Assembly (NCBI RefSeq): GCF_902158555.1
Contig: NZ_CABGGS010000045.1
Location: forward strand, 62,001 to 126,000
Length of the DNA: 64,000 nt
Direction: 5' to 3'
DNA from: Klebsiella spallanzanii
GTDB taxonomy: Bacteria > Pseudomonadota > Gammaproteobacteria > Enterobacterales > Enterobacteriaceae
Shown here one piece after another: positions 18,926 through 28,806 of this stretch (position 1 is the first letter of the stretch; each line of letters starts with the position of its first letter). Under the pieces are notes generated by a model. It was not told the origin of the DNA. It made no database searches and was given only the letters and a program-made list of their open reading frames with translations. Both the position numbers and the translations under genes were made by a program.

Positions 18926-19386
18926 TTGAGATGATTATCGCCCACCCGCATATTTTCTGGCTCAGCCTTGGCGGGCTGCTGCTGGCAGCGGAAATGCTCG
19001 GCGGTAGTGGTTATCTGCTGTGGAGCGGCATCGCAGGCGTAGTCACCGGGGTATTAATCTGGATACTGCCGTTTAGCTGGGAGTGGCAGGGAACGCTGTT
19101 CGCCGTGCTGACGCTGCTGGCGGCCTGGCTATGGTCACGCTGGTTGCGTAACCGCGTAAAGCGCCAGAAACCGGCAGACGCCCAGCTAAATCAGCGCGGG
19201 CAGCAGCTGATTGGCCGTCGCTTCATCCTGGAAACCACGCTGGTCAACGGTCGCGGGCACGTGCGCGTTGGCGATAGCTCATGGCCGGTGATTGCCGAGG
19301 ACGACCTCGAGGCGGGCTGCAAGGTTGAAGTGATCGCCGTCGAGGGAATTACGCTGCGAGTCAGAGAGATTCCCGCAGGTCGCTAA
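18922..19386 (+). CDS. ybbJ: NfeD-family membrane protein YbbJ
   Basis: A 154-residue protein with three or four hydrophobic helices (residues 8-75) and a C-terminal OB-fold ([31 protein letters not shown]). NfeD proteins are standard operon partners of SPFH proteins, and here the start overlaps the qmcA stop (ATGA), which supports a joint complex. The 3' end overlaps the convergent cueR by four bases. Confidence 0.92.
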   Translation: MIEMIIAHPHIFWLSLGGLLLAAEMLGGSGYLLWSGIAGVVTGVLIWILPFSWEWQGTLFAVLTLLAAWLWSRWLRNRVKRQKPADAQLNQRGQQLIGRRFILETTLVNGRGHVRVGDSSWPVIAEDDLEAGCKVEVIAVEGITLRVREIPAGR

Positions 19387-19793
19387 GCCTGCGCCTTACG
19401 ATGACAGCAACCCGAGAGGTTATCGATTATCGGACAATCGGCGCTGTCATCGCCGGGGCAGGATTCCGCCAGCGCCAGCAACTGCGCGCGCATGCTTTGC
19501 AGCTCACTGATATGGCGTTCAATTTCCGCCACTTTTTCCAGCGTCCGGCGTTTAACGTCGGCGCTGTGTCGTGACGGATCGTTAAACAGAAATACCAGCT
19601 CGCGGCACTCTTCCAGATTAAACCCCACCTGGCGGGCCTGGCGCAGCAGGGTCAGCTCATCCAGATGCTGCTGGCTGTAGCTACGGTAGCCGTTCTCGCT
19701 ACGCAGCGGCGGTGTCACCAGCCCCTTCTCTTCGTAAAAACGAATCGCTTTACTGGTTAAGCCAGTTTTTTTCGCCACATCGCTAATATTCAT
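19383..19793 (-). CDS. cueR: Copper-sensing MerR regulator CueR
   Basis: A 136-residue MerR-family activator that senses Cu(I), Ag(I) and Au(I) and activates copA and cueO. The helix-turn-helix is at the N-terminus ([23 protein letters not shown]), a dimerisation helix follows, and the metal-binding loop CPGDDSADC places the two ligand cysteines at 112 and 120, as in E. coli. An additional cysteine at residue 63 (NLEECREL) is noted. The start at 19793 replaces an upstream alternative (MSVPSGGN). Its target site is seen before copA at 21175-21195. Confidence 0.96.
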   Translation of the reverse strand: MNISDVAKKTGLTSKAIRFYEEKGLVTPPLRSENGYRSYSQQHLDELTLLRQARQVGFNLEECRELVFLFNDPSRHSADVKRRTLEKVAEIERHISELQSMRAQLLALAESCPGDDSADCPIIDNLSGCCHRKAQA

Positions 19794-19857
19794 GTTTCCT
19801 CCTGACGGAACAGACAACGGTGCTACGCCGTCATTCTAGCGCCAATCAGCGTAAAAA

Positions 19858-20916
19858 CTACAGCGGAGTCTGCTGGCATATCAGAGAGAAGGGAACAGAC
19901 AGAATGCGAACATCGTTATTGTAATCATTGATATAGCGATAAATCATGGCACCATCGGCCGGGAAAAATGTACTGGCGTCCATATAGTCGCCAATATGCG
20001 GGCACATAATGCTCCACGGGTTTCTGCCATTATAGGCAGGGCTACTATCGACAATGGTCTTCGCTACAAATGTCGCAGGGTTTAACGTGATATTTGCGCT
20101 TTGAGAATAGTAATGAATGTCATACACCAGCGAGTGACCATCAATAAAGATATCGCCTAAGTTAAGGCCTTTATTTTTATAAGAAGGAGCCGACTTTTGC
20201 CTGGCATCAGCTTCATTGCTCATTAATGAGCGCATAAAATTATTGCTGGCCGTTTCCTGGTCAGTGACCGATACAGGCGCGTTAACCACGCTTTCGACCG
20301 CCGTTTTACTGACTTCACGGCCAATGACTCTAATTACTCCAATGACGATAAGCAGCACCACCAGGCCAAGAGTGAATTTGAAAATTCGCACAACCATTCT
20401 TTTCCCAGCGCTAACCACTGGAGCCCCCTTCTGTTTGACAAACTCTTTCCCTTTGCCAAACATCTCTTCCGCTGCGGTAAAAGCTTCGCTGGCTTTTGCC
20501 TGATAAGAGTAATCAGGATCCTGCTTGCGGCGCTGATTCATCCACTCATCTTTGCGCTTTTGTAACTGATATTCTTCTTCCCATTCGGCTTCCATCTTCT
20601 GCCAGAAATCGCGATAGGCACGCTCTTCCTGCTGGCGTTCACGTTCGCGATCTTGCCGAGTGCTGGCACCTGAGAATGCGCTATTCTTCTGGCTTTCCTG
20701 CTGGGCGATCCACTCATCGTGGCGGGCTCGCAGCACCGGGTCGGAAAGAGTTCGCCAGGCCTCATTTAATAGCTGGATGATTTTAGTTTTTTCATCTTTT
20801 AATTCAGGTGGATGACGATCAGGATGATGAATAAAAATAAGTCGTTTGTACGCTTTCTTAATCTCCTCCAGCGACGCGGTGCGAGGGACTTTAAGATTAT
20901 CATAATAAGTTTGCAC
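19858..20916 (-). CDS. Membrane-anchored J-domain protein
   Basis: A 352-residue protein with an N-terminal J domain (residues 4-67) including the HPD motif at 31-33, which would stimulate the ATPase of an Hsp70. A charged, coiled-coil-like linker rich in Glu, Arg and Gln follows (about 85-135), then one membrane helix (about 178-198), and a C-terminal region of about 150 residues, presumably periplasmic, with no recognised domain. The start is GTG at 20916, preceded by GAGAAGAG. It lies between cueR and copA; in E. coli ybaS-ybaT occupy this gap. No specific name is recognised, and a link with copper is only positional. Confidence 0.82.
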   Translation of the reverse strand: MQTYYDNLKVPRTASLEEIKKAYKRLIFIHHPDRHPPELKDEKTKIIQLLNEAWRTLSDPVLRARHDEWIAQQESQKNSAFSGASTRQDRERERQQEERAYRDFWQKMEAEWEEEYQLQKRKDEWMNQRRKQDPDYSYQAKASEAFTAAEEMFGKGKEFVKQKGAPVVSAGKRMVVRIFKFTLGLVVLLIVIGVIRVIGREVSKTAVESVVNAPVSVTDQETASNNFMRSLMSNEADARQKSAPSYKNKGLNLGDIFIDGHSLVYDIHYYSQSANITLNPATFVAKTIVDSSPAYNGRNPWSIMCPHIGDYMDASTFFPADGAMIYRYINDYNNDVRILSVPFSLICQQTPL

Positions 20917-21171
20917 TTCTCTTCTCCCGGGATGCAGCGTGAAACACCTTCCCTTGCCTTAATCAGGGTCGGCATCCGGCTCGCCCTGCAAAAATAAGCT
21001 CTTTCTGAAATCAAAAAACACAGAAGCCACGCACTCATATTTTAGCGTTCTAAGATCAGCCTGGAGATAATTATCAGAGAGCAAGTCTTCCATTTTACGC
21101 CGCGCGCGCTTTTATCCGCTATTCCTTATTTAACGTGGGGGACGAACGATAAAAATTACCGGGATTAACGC

Positions 21172-21202
21172 TTGACCTTCCAGTTGCTGGAAGGTTTAAG
21201 CT
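21172..21202 (+). promoter_or_regulatory. CueR-controlled copA promoter
   Basis: The -35 TTGACC (21172-21177) is followed by a CueR dyad ACCTTCC-N7-GGAAGGT (21175-21195) and a -10 TAAGCT (21197-21202). The 19-bp spacer is the overlong type that MerR-family activators correct by twisting DNA. It lies 34 bp before the copA start. Confidence 0.92.
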
Positions 21203-21235
21203 TAAGCACAGTTGTTAAACCAAGGAGTCAAAACC

Positions 21236-23737
21236 ATGTCTCATACTATTGACCTGGCGCTTGATGGCCTCTCCTGCGGCCACTGCGTCAAACGCGTGAA
21301 AGAAAGTCTGGAGCAACGTCCTGATGTTGAGCTGGCGGACGTTACCGTTACCGAAGCTCACGTTACGGGCAGCGCCAGCGCAGAAGCGCTGATTGAAACC
21401 ATTAAACAGGCCGGATACGGCGCGGAGCTCAGCCACCCAAAGGCTAAACCGCTGGCAGAATCATCAATCCCGTCGGAAGCGCTGACAGCGGCCACCTCTG
21501 AGCTTCCGGCAGCCCGTGACGAGGATGACAGCCAACAACTGTTAATCAACGGCATGAGCTGCGCCAGCTGCGTCTCCCGGGTACAAAACGCGCTTGCCGC
21601 GGTACCGGGCGTCTCGCAGGCGCGGGTCAACCTTGCGGAACGCACTGCGCTGGTGATGGGCAGCGCGTCCGCAGCAGAATTAGTGCAGGCGGTGGAGAAA
21701 GCAGGCTACGGCGCGGAGGCTATCGAAGATGATCTCGAACGTCGCGAGCGCCAGCAGGAGACCGCCGTCGCCACCATGAAACGCTTCCGCTGGCAGGCCA
21801 TTGTCGCCCTGCTGGTCGGTATCCCGGTGATGGGCTGGGGGATGATCGGCGACAACATGATGGTCAGCGATGACAACCGTTCGCTGTGGCTGGTTATCGG
21901 CCTTATTACCCTGGCGGTGATGGTCTTTGCTGGCGGTCATTTCTACCGCAGCGCATGGAAAAGCCTGAAGAACGGCACCGCCACCATGGATACCCTGGTG
22001 GCGCTGGGTACCGGGGTCGCCTGGCTCTACTCAATGAGCGTCAATCTGTGGCCGCAGTGGTTCCCGATGGAAGCCCGCCACCTCTATTATGAAGCCAGCG
22101 CGATGATTATCGGCCTGATTAACCTCGGCCATATGCTGGAAGCCCGCGCGCGCCAGCGTTCTTCAAAGGCACTGGAGAAACTCCTCGACTTAACCCCGCC
22201 GACTGCGCGGGTGGTCACCGATGAAGGCGAAAAAGATCTGCCGCTGGCGGAGGTTCAGGCAGGAATGACCCTGCGCCTGACCACCGGCGATCGCGTTCCG
22301 GTCGACGGCGTGATTAGCCAGGGCGAAGCGTGGTTTGATGAAGCTATGTTGACCGGTGAACCAATACCGCAGCAAAAAGGCAACGCTGACGCCATTCACG
22401 CCGGGACCGTGGTGCAGGACGGCAGCGTGCTGTTTACCGCCAGCGCCGTCGGCAGCCAGACCACTCTGGCGCGAATCATCCGTATGGTGCGCCAGGCGCA
22501 AAGCAGCAAACCGGAAATTGGCCAACTGGCGGACAAAATCTCCGCCGTATTCGTCCCGGCGGTGGTAGCGATTGCCCTGTTCAGCGCCGCTATCTGGTAC
22601 TTTTTCGGCCCGGCGCCGCAAATTGTTTATACCCTGGTGATCGCCACCACGGTGCTGATTATTGCCTGTCCTTGTGCGCTGGGGCTGGCGACGCCGATGT
22701 CGATTATTTCCGGCGTGGGTCGCGCGGCAGAATATGGCGTGCTGGTTCGCGATGCCGATGCGCTGCAGCGCGCCAGCACCCTGGATACGCTGGTCTTTGA
22801 TAAAACCGGCACTCTGACCGAAGGTAAGCCGCAGGTGGTGGCGATAAAAACCTTTGCCGCCATTGATGAAACGACCGCTCTGCGTCTGGCTGCATCTCTG
22901 GAACAAGGTTCGAGCCACCCGTTGGCGCGAGCCATCCTTGATAAAGCCGCAGACGATCGACTGCCGACGGTCAATAACTTCCGCACTCTGCGTGGGCTGG
23001 GCGTCAGCGGTGAAGCCGAAGGCCGCAGCCTGCTGCTTGGCAATCAGGCGTTACTCAATGAGAACCATGTGGCAACCGCCGAAATAGAAAGCGAAATGAC
23101 CGCCCAGGCTTCACAGGGTGCGACGCCGGTGCTGCTGGCGGTGGATGGCCAGGTCGCAGCGCTGTTCGCTATTCGCGATCCGCTGCGTGAAGATAGCGTG
23201 GCTGCACTCGCCAGACTGCATCGTCAGGGCTATCGCCTGGTGATGTTGACTGGAGATAACCCGACCACGGCCAACGCCATTGCCAAAGAGGCAGGCATTG
23301 ATGAGGTGATCGCCGGGGTGCTGCCGGACGGCAAAGCCGATGCCATTAAGCGTCTGCAAAGCCAGGGGCATCAGGTGGCGATGGTTGGCGATGGCATCAA
23401 CGATGCGCCCGCGTTGGCGCAGGCCGATGTCGGTATCGCCATGGGCGGCGGCAGCGATGTGGCCATTGAAACGGCGGCTATCACCCTGATGCGCCATAGC
23501 CTGAACGGCGTCGCCGATGCGCTGGAAATTTCAAAAGCGACGCTGCGTAATATGAAGCAGAACCTGCTGGGAGCGTTTGTTTACAACTCGCTGGGTATTC
23601 CGATTGCCGCCGGGATCCTCTGGCCGCTGACCGGTACTCTGCTTAACCCGGTTGTCGCCGGAGCGGCAATGGCGCTCTCCTCAATTACGGTCGTGAGTAA
23701 TGCTAACCGGTTGCTGCGCTTTAAACCGAAGTCATAA
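21236..23737 (+). CDS. copA: Cu(I)-exporting P1B-type ATPase
   Basis: An inner-membrane copper pump of 833 residues. Two N-terminal heavy-metal domains carry CxxC pairs at C14/C17 (LSCGHC) and C109/C112 (MSCASC). The membrane metal site CPC is in [11 protein letters not shown], the phosphorylation site in [10 protein letters not shown], and the hinge in [10 protein letters not shown]. It exports Cu(I) to the periplasm. The start at 21236 has AAGGAG upstream; an upstream TTG-start alternative is not needed. Expression is expected to follow CueR through the dyad at 21175-21195. Confidence 0.97.
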   Translation: MSHTIDLALDGLSCGHCVKRVKESLEQRPDVELADVTVTEAHVTGSASAEALIETIKQAGYGAELSHPKAKPLAESSIPSEALTAATSELPAARDEDDSQQLLINGMSCASCVSRVQNALAAVPGVSQARVNLAERTALVMGSASAAELVQAVEKAGYGAEAIEDDLERRERQQETAVATMKRFRWQAIVALLVGIPVMGWGMIGDNMMVSDDNRSLWLVIGLITLAVMVFAGGHFYRSAWKSLKNGTATMDTLVALGTGVAWLYSMSVNLWPQWFPMEARHLYYEASAMIIGLINLGHMLEARARQRSSKALEKLLDLTPPTARVVTDEGEKDLPLAEVQAGMTLRLTTGDRVPVDGVISQGEAWFDEAMLTGEPIPQQKGNADAIHAGTVVQDGSVLFTASAVGSQTTLARIIRMVRQAQSSKPEIGQLADKISAVFVPAVVAIALFSAAIWYFFGPAPQIVYTLVIATTVLIIACPCALGLATPMSIISGVGRAAEYGVLVRDADALQRASTLDTLVFDKTGTLTEGKPQVVAIKTFAAIDETTALRLAASLEQGSSHPLARAILDKAADDRLPTVNNFRTLRGLGVSGEAEGRSLLLGNQALLNENHVATAEIESEMTAQASQGATPVLLAVDGQVAALFAIRDPLREDSVAALARLHRQGYRLVMLTGDNPTTANAIAKEAGIDEVIAGVLPDGKADAIKRLQSQGHQVAMVGDGINDAPALAQADVGIAMGGGSDVAIETAAITLMRHSLNGVADALEISKATLRNMKQNLLGAFVYNSLGIPIAAGILWPLTGTLLNPVVAGAAMALSSITVVSNANRLLRFKPKS

Positions 23738-23754
23738 GGCAGATTCCGTTCACC

Positions 23755-23867
23755 ATCATCCCGCGGAGGATGATCCCCTCGCCCCTTTGGGGAGAGGGTT
23801 AGGGTGAGGGGAAAATGTGCACGCTGATGCCCTCACCCCGCCCTCTCCCACCGGGAGAAGGAGAAAA
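23755..23867. repeat. Dispersed GC-rich palindromic repeat, copy A
   Basis: After copA come a 7-bp hairpin (ATCATCC / GGATGAT, 23755-23774) and two inverted blocks, CCCTCGCCCC...GGGTGAGGGG and CCCTCACCCCGCCCTCTCCC...GGGAGAAGG. The same family occurs at 40850-40925. It may end copA and PLD transcripts, which converge here. Confidence 0.7.
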
Positions 23868-23880
23868 CCGCCCCGATTTT

Positions 23881-25131
23881 CTATTCGTGCTCGCGACCTG
23901 GATGCGGGATCGGATAATCAAAGTCAACGTTGATCGGCTCCGCGTAGCGGCTGTTCCATAGCTGACTGTAAAGCGCGTCCACGCGCTCTGCCATCGGCAC
24001 GCTGTTCAGCACCAGCTCAAGGTTGCGTGAGTTATCAAAATAGCCCCCGCTCCAGTTGCTGGTTCCCACCCACGCCGTCGAACCGTCGATAGTCATCAGT
24101 TTACTGTGAACCACCCTCGCAAACGGGATAAATCCCCGGCTGGCGGGAGGAATAGTCACTACCTTTAGCTGAACGTTAGGCACCAGCGACAGGCTTTTTA
24201 ACCAGAACAACTCCGGCTTTTTCAGATTCCAGCTGGCAACCATCAGCTCAACCTGCACGCCGCGAGCCGCCGCGCTGCGCAGGGCGTTATCAATGGGGGC
24301 ATAGAAAGGTCGGTTTCCCTTCTCACCCCATGAGAGCGGCGCGTAGTCCATCACCTGCACCCGGATCCGCGTCTTCGCATTAGCCAGCAGACGCGGCAGT
24401 TCAGCCTGCGAATCGATCACCCCGCTCGGGTTGTAATCACGCGGGCTGGCAACCAGATAATTGCCCTGCGGGGCTGATTCCGGAGCCTGCCATGCCAGCT
24501 TCGGCACCGGTTTATTTTCTGCAAGCAGGGCCTGCGCCTGCCAGTCCTGATCGAAAATAGCCTGAATCTGCCGTACCGCTTGCGCATCGCTGATGCGCAG
24601 ACCGGTTTCCTGAATCTGCTCCAGCGCGCGCCAGTCAAAATTCTGGCTGCCGACAAAGGCTTCTTTACCATCCACCAACAGATACTTGGCGTGGACAATC
24701 CCGCCGGTCAGCCGATGGAACGGAATAATTCGCAGCTCCAGATTCGGGATCGTTTTCAGCGCCGCCAGCGTTTCCGGCGTCGACAGGCCAATGCCCTTCT
24801 CCTCCATCAGAAAACGAATTTTCACCCCGCGTTCACCGGCTGCCCGCAGATGATTCAGCACGCCGTCCAGCAGAGAGCCTTTTTCATTTGCCACGTAAAA
24901 CTGCGCCACATCGATATGGTTGTGCGCCGCATCAAACATCTGCTGCCAGACTTCGGCAGCATTGCGCAAATCACTATCCTGTAGCGTGGTTTCCTGCGGT
25001 GCGTTATACACCAGCTCATAACCCGGTATCGAAAACGCCGCCTGTGCGGGCAGACTTAGCAGTATCCAGGCACCCGCGACCAGGCTCATCAGGCGGCCTC
25101 CCGGCCACCCGCATCGACGATAATCAGGCAT
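23881..25131 (-). CDS. Phospholipase-D-like protein of the TonB operon
   Basis: A 416-residue protein of the PLD superfamily with two complete HKD motifs, HAKYLLVDG at residues 147-155 (H147, K149, D154) and HSKLMTIDG at 342-350 (H342, K344, D349), each followed by the GSxN/GTSN stretch. A hydrophobic N-terminal segment ending in AQA suggests export or membrane anchoring. It could be a phosphodiesterase, a phospholipase or a cardiolipin-synthase-type transferase; the sequence does not decide. The start at 25131 overlaps the ExbB-like gene by 8 bp and has GTGAGG upstream; 25089 (MSLVAG) is an alternative. It is the last gene of the exbD-tonB-receptor-exbB unit. Confidence 0.88.
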   Translation of the reverse strand: MPDYRRCGWPGGRLMSLVAGAWILLSLPAQAAFSIPGYELVYNAPQETTLQDSDLRNAAEVWQQMFDAAHNHIDVAQFYVANEKGSLLDGVLNHLRAAGERGVKIRFLMEEKGIGLSTPETLAALKTIPNLELRIIPFHRLTGGIVHAKYLLVDGKEAFVGSQNFDWRALEQIQETGLRISDAQAVRQIQAIFDQDWQAQALLAENKPVPKLAWQAPESAPQGNYLVASPRDYNPSGVIDSQAELPRLLANAKTRIRVQVMDYAPLSWGEKGNRPFYAPIDNALRSAAARGVQVELMVASWNLKKPELFWLKSLSLVPNVQLKVVTIPPASRGFIPFARVVHSKLMTIDGSTAWVGTSNWSGGYFDNSRNLELVLNSVPMAERVDALYSQLWNSRYAEPINVDFDYPIPHPGREHE

Positions 25132-25771
25132 AGCGCTGCGCCTCACGACCTTCCCAGCGGTTGCTGTCCTGCTCCGGACGACTAGCCGGACTTCCGGCGC
25201 GGATCAGCAGCACCTTCAGCAGTTCGTTAATGCGTTCCATGCGGCTTTGCAGGTAGTTATTACCCACCAGGCACAGCAGCGCTATCGCAATCCCCAGGCC
25301 GGTGGCGTACAGCGCAGTGCCCATCCCGGCGGAAACCATGCTGGCATCAGAGACGCCCGAGGCGGAGAGCGCCTTAAAGGTATCCATAATCCCCAGAATC
25401 GTACCCAGCAGGCCAAGCAGCGGCGCGGCGGTGACGACGGTTTCGAGCATCCATAGCCCGCGCGACATCTGCGGTTTACTCAGCAAGTACTGAGCATCAA
25501 TCAGATCGCTCATCGCTTCCCGGTCTTCCGCCGTCTGCTTTTTCTCCAGCACTGGCAGAATAAGGGTCAGCGGAAGACTGCTACGACTGGTCAGCGATTC
25601 CGGCAGGTCCGACACACGGCGGACCTCCGGCGTCAGCGCCTTCTCAAAGCGCTGCGCCTGACGCTGGGCCCATGAAAAATAGAGCCCGCGTTCCACCAGA
25701 ATCACCACGGCGATCGCCAGCGCGGCATACATAACGTAGAAAATAATGTCGTGAATCAGGTTGGCATCCAT
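25124..25771 (-). CDS. ExbB/TolQ-family proton-channel subunit
   Basis: A 215-residue member of the MotA/TolQ/ExbB family with three membrane helices (about 9-27, 108-130 and 150-172) and the conserved ETVVTAAPLLGLLGTILGIMDTF and GMGTALYATGLGIAIAL segments. It would form the proton channel that powers TonB with the ExbD-like protein. It is a second, operon-specific ExbB rather than the usual exbB. The ATG at 25771 has GGAGGGC upstream; a TTG one codon earlier is ignored. It lies 19 bp after the receptor stop and overlaps the PLD gene. Confidence 0.9.
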   Translation of the reverse strand: MDANLIHDIIFYVMYAALAIAVVILVERGLYFSWAQRQAQRFEKALTPEVRRVSDLPESLTSRSSLPLTLILPVLEKKQTAEDREAMSDLIDAQYLLSKPQMSRGLWMLETVVTAAPLLGLLGTILGIMDTFKALSASGVSDASMVSAGMGTALYATGLGIAIALLCLVGNNYLQSRMERINELLKVLLIRAGSPASRPEQDSNRWEGREAQRYA

Positions 25772-25790
25772 CAAAGTGCCCTCCGGTTAA

Positions 25791-28031
25791 TTAAAAGGTA
25801 GCTTCCAGCGAAACGCTAAAGGTGCGCTCTTCGCCGACGTTGTAATACGGGGTGCTGGCCCTCACGCCGTCGTAAGGTGCCGCGTTAAAGGTCGTCGAGC
25901 GTACGGAGGTCAGGTACTGTTTATCGAACAGGTTATCGATGCCAAAACGCAGGGTGGCATTTTTGACAATCTTTTTATCCACCGGCAGATGAACGCCTGC
26001 GGAGACATCAAACACCGTGCGCCCGCCGATTTTTTCATCGTTGGTCAAATCGCCATAGAACGCGCTGACGTATTTGCCGCCGAAGCTGCCGTAATAGAGA
26101 CCATCGTCATAACCCAGCGATGCGTTGAGCATGTTTTTCGGTACGTTAGGCACCGTTTTTCCTGCCGTTGGCAGCGGATGACCGCCGTTACTGACAATGT
26201 CATCCTTTTGCTCGGAATGGGTATAGGTGTAAGAGGTGTAGTAGTTGAAGTTGTGCGGCAGCTTACCGCTCCACTCCAGCTCCACGCCTTTACTTTCGAC
26301 GCTACCGATATTCATCATTTCGTAGTCGCCGTCCGCATTGGTGGTCGAAATCTGACGGTCGGTATAGCGCATGTAGAAAAGCGTGGCGCTCAGCAGCATA
26401 TCTTCACGCTGGAAACGCCAGCCCAGCTCGTGGTTCCAGCTCAGCTCCGGCTTGGTGTTAATTGAATCGCCGACGTTGTAGAGCACGTAGTTTGGCGGCG
26501 TACGCATGTTGCGCGTCAGGTTATAGAACAGCTGGTTTTCCATATCCGGCTTATAGCTAATGCTAAAGTTCGGCAGGAATTCATGGTAGGTCGCATTACG
26601 TTTTTCCGGAGCGTTATACAGGCTGCCTTTGTTATCGCCTTTACGTTCGACGTACTGGTACGCCAGCCCGCCCACCAGCGTCCAGTCCGGCGTCACAAAC
26701 CAGGTATCCTGAAGCCATACTTTTTGCGCCGGAGTGACGGTGTACTGGTTACGGCCCTGTACCGTGTTGCCGTTGGCGTCTTTCACCTGATCGGAACCGC
26801 CCGGTTTACCGGAGACGTTCGCCGGGTTGCCGTCATCCTGAATGCTGATAAACGGCTGGGTCTGCGACTGGCGCGCTCGCTCATACCAGTAGCCGATATC
26901 CAGGCTGTGCTCGTCGTTAATGTCCCACTTAAGCTTAGTGGTGACACCCGGTCGCCAGGTCTGGGTCCACGAAGGTCGGTAGTAAGTATTGGAACTTAAA
27001 TTGCTCAGGTCGTACTGCCCGGCTTTATCAGAAGTATTCGACAGTACCGAGGCCGTTTGCCCGGTAAAGCTGCCGCCGTTACCCCAGTAGTAATAGGGCT
27101 GAACGGTCAATGCAAGATTGTCGCGCAGCTGCAATCTTTGTGAGAAAGAGAGAGTAAAGGTTTCAAACGGGTTACGGTTGAGCTTGTAATATTTACTCAA
27201 CTGGCCTTTGTTGTTATAGACCGGCGAGGTCGAGTAGTCCTGACGCGGGTCTTCGTCAAACTGGGCTTTGCTTAGGGTGTTGTAGTTGCTGTTATCCTGA
27301 CGGTTATACTTCATGATCAGGTTACTGCTGTTGCCGTTCCCGTCCTCATACAGCGAGTTCATCTCGAACTTATCGGAATAGAGGCGTCCTTCCCCGCGCC
27401 ATTTTTTGGCTTCAGTGTGCGAGTAAGAGAGCCAGTTGCTGAAACCGTTGTACTCGCCGGTCTCCAGGCGGGCGAAAGTTTTGCTGAGGTTATTGCTGCC
27501 CAGCGTTTGCTTGACGAAGCCGCCGAACTCTTTGGAGGGGCGCCTGGTAACGAGACCAATGTTGCCGCCGCTGGATCCAATATGCGGGCCGTCGGCTTCA
27601 GAAGATCCCTGAGTAACAAAGATCTGCTCAAGGTTTTCCGCATCGCCTAACAGGTTCGGATAGACCGCGTAGTTGCCCGAATCGTTAATCGGGATGCCGT
27701 CCATTGACAGGCCGATTTGATCGGAGTTCATCCCGCGCATGGTGTAATCGATACCGCTCAGGCCACTGGCGTCATTACTGTTGACGTTCATACCCGGCGT
27801 ATATTTCAGCATGTCGATGGCATTGCTGGCACCCGGCGCTTTATCCATCGCTTCTTTGGTCAAAGTGGAGCGCGCTTTGCTGCTGTCCTCCTGCACCATC
27901 AGACCGCCGCCGAGCGACTGCCCTTTGACGTTAATCTCCCCCACATCGCTACTTTCCGCCGCCAGCGAGGAACCCGATAACAATGCCGACACCACAGCTA
28001 ACGCAATCCCAGAATAATGAAAGTTCTTCAT
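25791..28031 (-). CDS. TonB-dependent outer-membrane receptor
   Basis: A 746-residue receptor with a signal peptide (cleavage near SLAA), a short TonB-box-like segment after it (DVGEINVKG), a plug domain (about residues 40-165, with LKYTPGMNV and IDYTMRGMN) and a 22-strand barrel ending in the aromatic C-terminus SLEATF. The overall look is that of siderophore or ferric-chelate receptors of the FecA type, but no ligand can be assigned. The start at 28031 (MKNFHYSG) has AGGAAAAG upstream. It is encoded between its own TonB and ExbB, which suggests a dedicated energy supply. Confidence 0.9.
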   Translation of the reverse strand: MKNFHYSGIALAVVSALLSGSSLAAESSDVGEINVKGQSLGGGLMVQEDSSKARSTLTKEAMDKAPGASNAIDMLKYTPGMNVNSNDASGLSGIDYTMRGMNSDQIGLSMDGIPINDSGNYAVYPNLLGDAENLEQIFVTQGSSEADGPHIGSSGGNIGLVTRRPSKEFGGFVKQTLGSNNLSKTFARLETGEYNGFSNWLSYSHTEAKKWRGEGRLYSDKFEMNSLYEDGNGNSSNLIMKYNRQDNSNYNTLSKAQFDEDPRQDYSTSPVYNNKGQLSKYYKLNRNPFETFTLSFSQRLQLRDNLALTVQPYYYWGNGGSFTGQTASVLSNTSDKAGQYDLSNLSSNTYYRPSWTQTWRPGVTTKLKWDINDEHSLDIGYWYERARQSQTQPFISIQDDGNPANVSGKPGGSDQVKDANGNTVQGRNQYTVTPAQKVWLQDTWFVTPDWTLVGGLAYQYVERKGDNKGSLYNAPEKRNATYHEFLPNFSISYKPDMENQLFYNLTRNMRTPPNYVLYNVGDSINTKPELSWNHELGWRFQREDMLLSATLFYMRYTDRQISTTNADGDYEMMNIGSVESKGVELEWSGKLPHNFNYYTSYTYTHSEQKDDIVSNGGHPLPTAGKTVPNVPKNMLNASLGYDDGLYYGSFGGKYVSAFYGDLTNDEKIGGRTVFDVSAGVHLPVDKKIVKNATLRFGIDNLFDKQYLTSVRSTTFNAAPYDGVRASTPYYNVGEERTFSVSLEATF

Positions 28032-28067
28032 TTCTTTTCCTATAAAAAACAAATGATTAATTAGGCT

Positions 28068-28805
28068 TTATGGCGCCTGATAATTAAACGTTGCGGTAAA
28101 TCTTTTGCTTCTTTGTCCGGCAAAAGCCTCTTCAGGAAAGGGCTTCAGCTGGCTAATACTTTGTAAAGAGCTCAGCGCGGCGCGATTGAGCAGCATGCTC
28201 GGGGCCTTGCTGGCAATACCGGAAGCCAGCACTCTGCCGCTGCGGTCGACCTCCAGCCACACCTCGACGTTGCCCTGCGGGCGCTCCAGCGAAGCCTGAC
28301 GACCGCTCGGGTAGCGTTTGCGCTGCTCCAGCTCGCGGCGCAGCACCTGCAGATAGCCGTTTTCCACCGCTTGTGCGTTCACCTTCGGTGTCGGAGGAGA
28401 AGGCGGCGCAGCGGGTTTACTCACCACCGGGCTGCGCACGACGGCGGGCTGCGGAGCCACGCGCTCCTGCGGCTTCGCTGCTTTCTCCTGAACCGGTTTT
28501 GACTTCGGCTTAGGTTTGGGTTTAACAACCGGTTTAGCCTGGATAATCGGTTCCGGGGCAGGAACGACGGGCTCGGCAATCGGTTCCGGCTCAGGTTGGG
28601 GTTCCGGCGGCGGCTCTGGCTGCGGTTCCGGGACAGGTTCTGGCTGCGGTGGCTCGGGTTCGGCCAGCGACAGTTCCATCACCGTATCGTCATAATGCGG
28701 TTTCACCTGCAGGACGGCCTGCTGGCTGACAAACAGCAAGCATCCGGCGATGACTATCGCGGGTAACCAGCTAACAACGTGACGTGAGCGATAAAGCAGA
28801 TACAT
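28068..28805 (-). CDS. TonB-like energy transducer
   Basis: A 245-residue TonB-type protein: one N-terminal membrane helix (about 13-32), a long Pro/Glu then Pro/Lys-rich periplasmic spacer (about 50-145), and a C-terminal TonB domain (from about 155, with RRELEQRKRYPSGRQASLERPQGNVEVWLEVDRSG). The C-terminal YP of RKRYPSGR is the conserved receptor-contact region. The ATG at 28805 is one base after the exbD stop, so translation is tightly coupled. It is a paralogue in addition to the usual tonB. Confidence 0.92.
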   Translation of the reverse strand: MYLLYRSRHVVSWLPAIVIAGCLLFVSQQAVLQVKPHYDDTVMELSLAEPEPPQPEPVPEPQPEPPPEPQPEPEPIAEPVVPAPEPIIQAKPVVKPKPKPKSKPVQEKAAKPQERVAPQPAVVRSPVVSKPAAPPSPPTPKVNAQAVENGYLQVLRRELEQRKRYPSGRQASLERPQGNVEVWLEVDRSGRVLASGIASKAPSMLLNRAALSSLQSISQLKPFPEEAFAGQRSKRFTATFNYQAP

Positions 28806-28806
28806 A

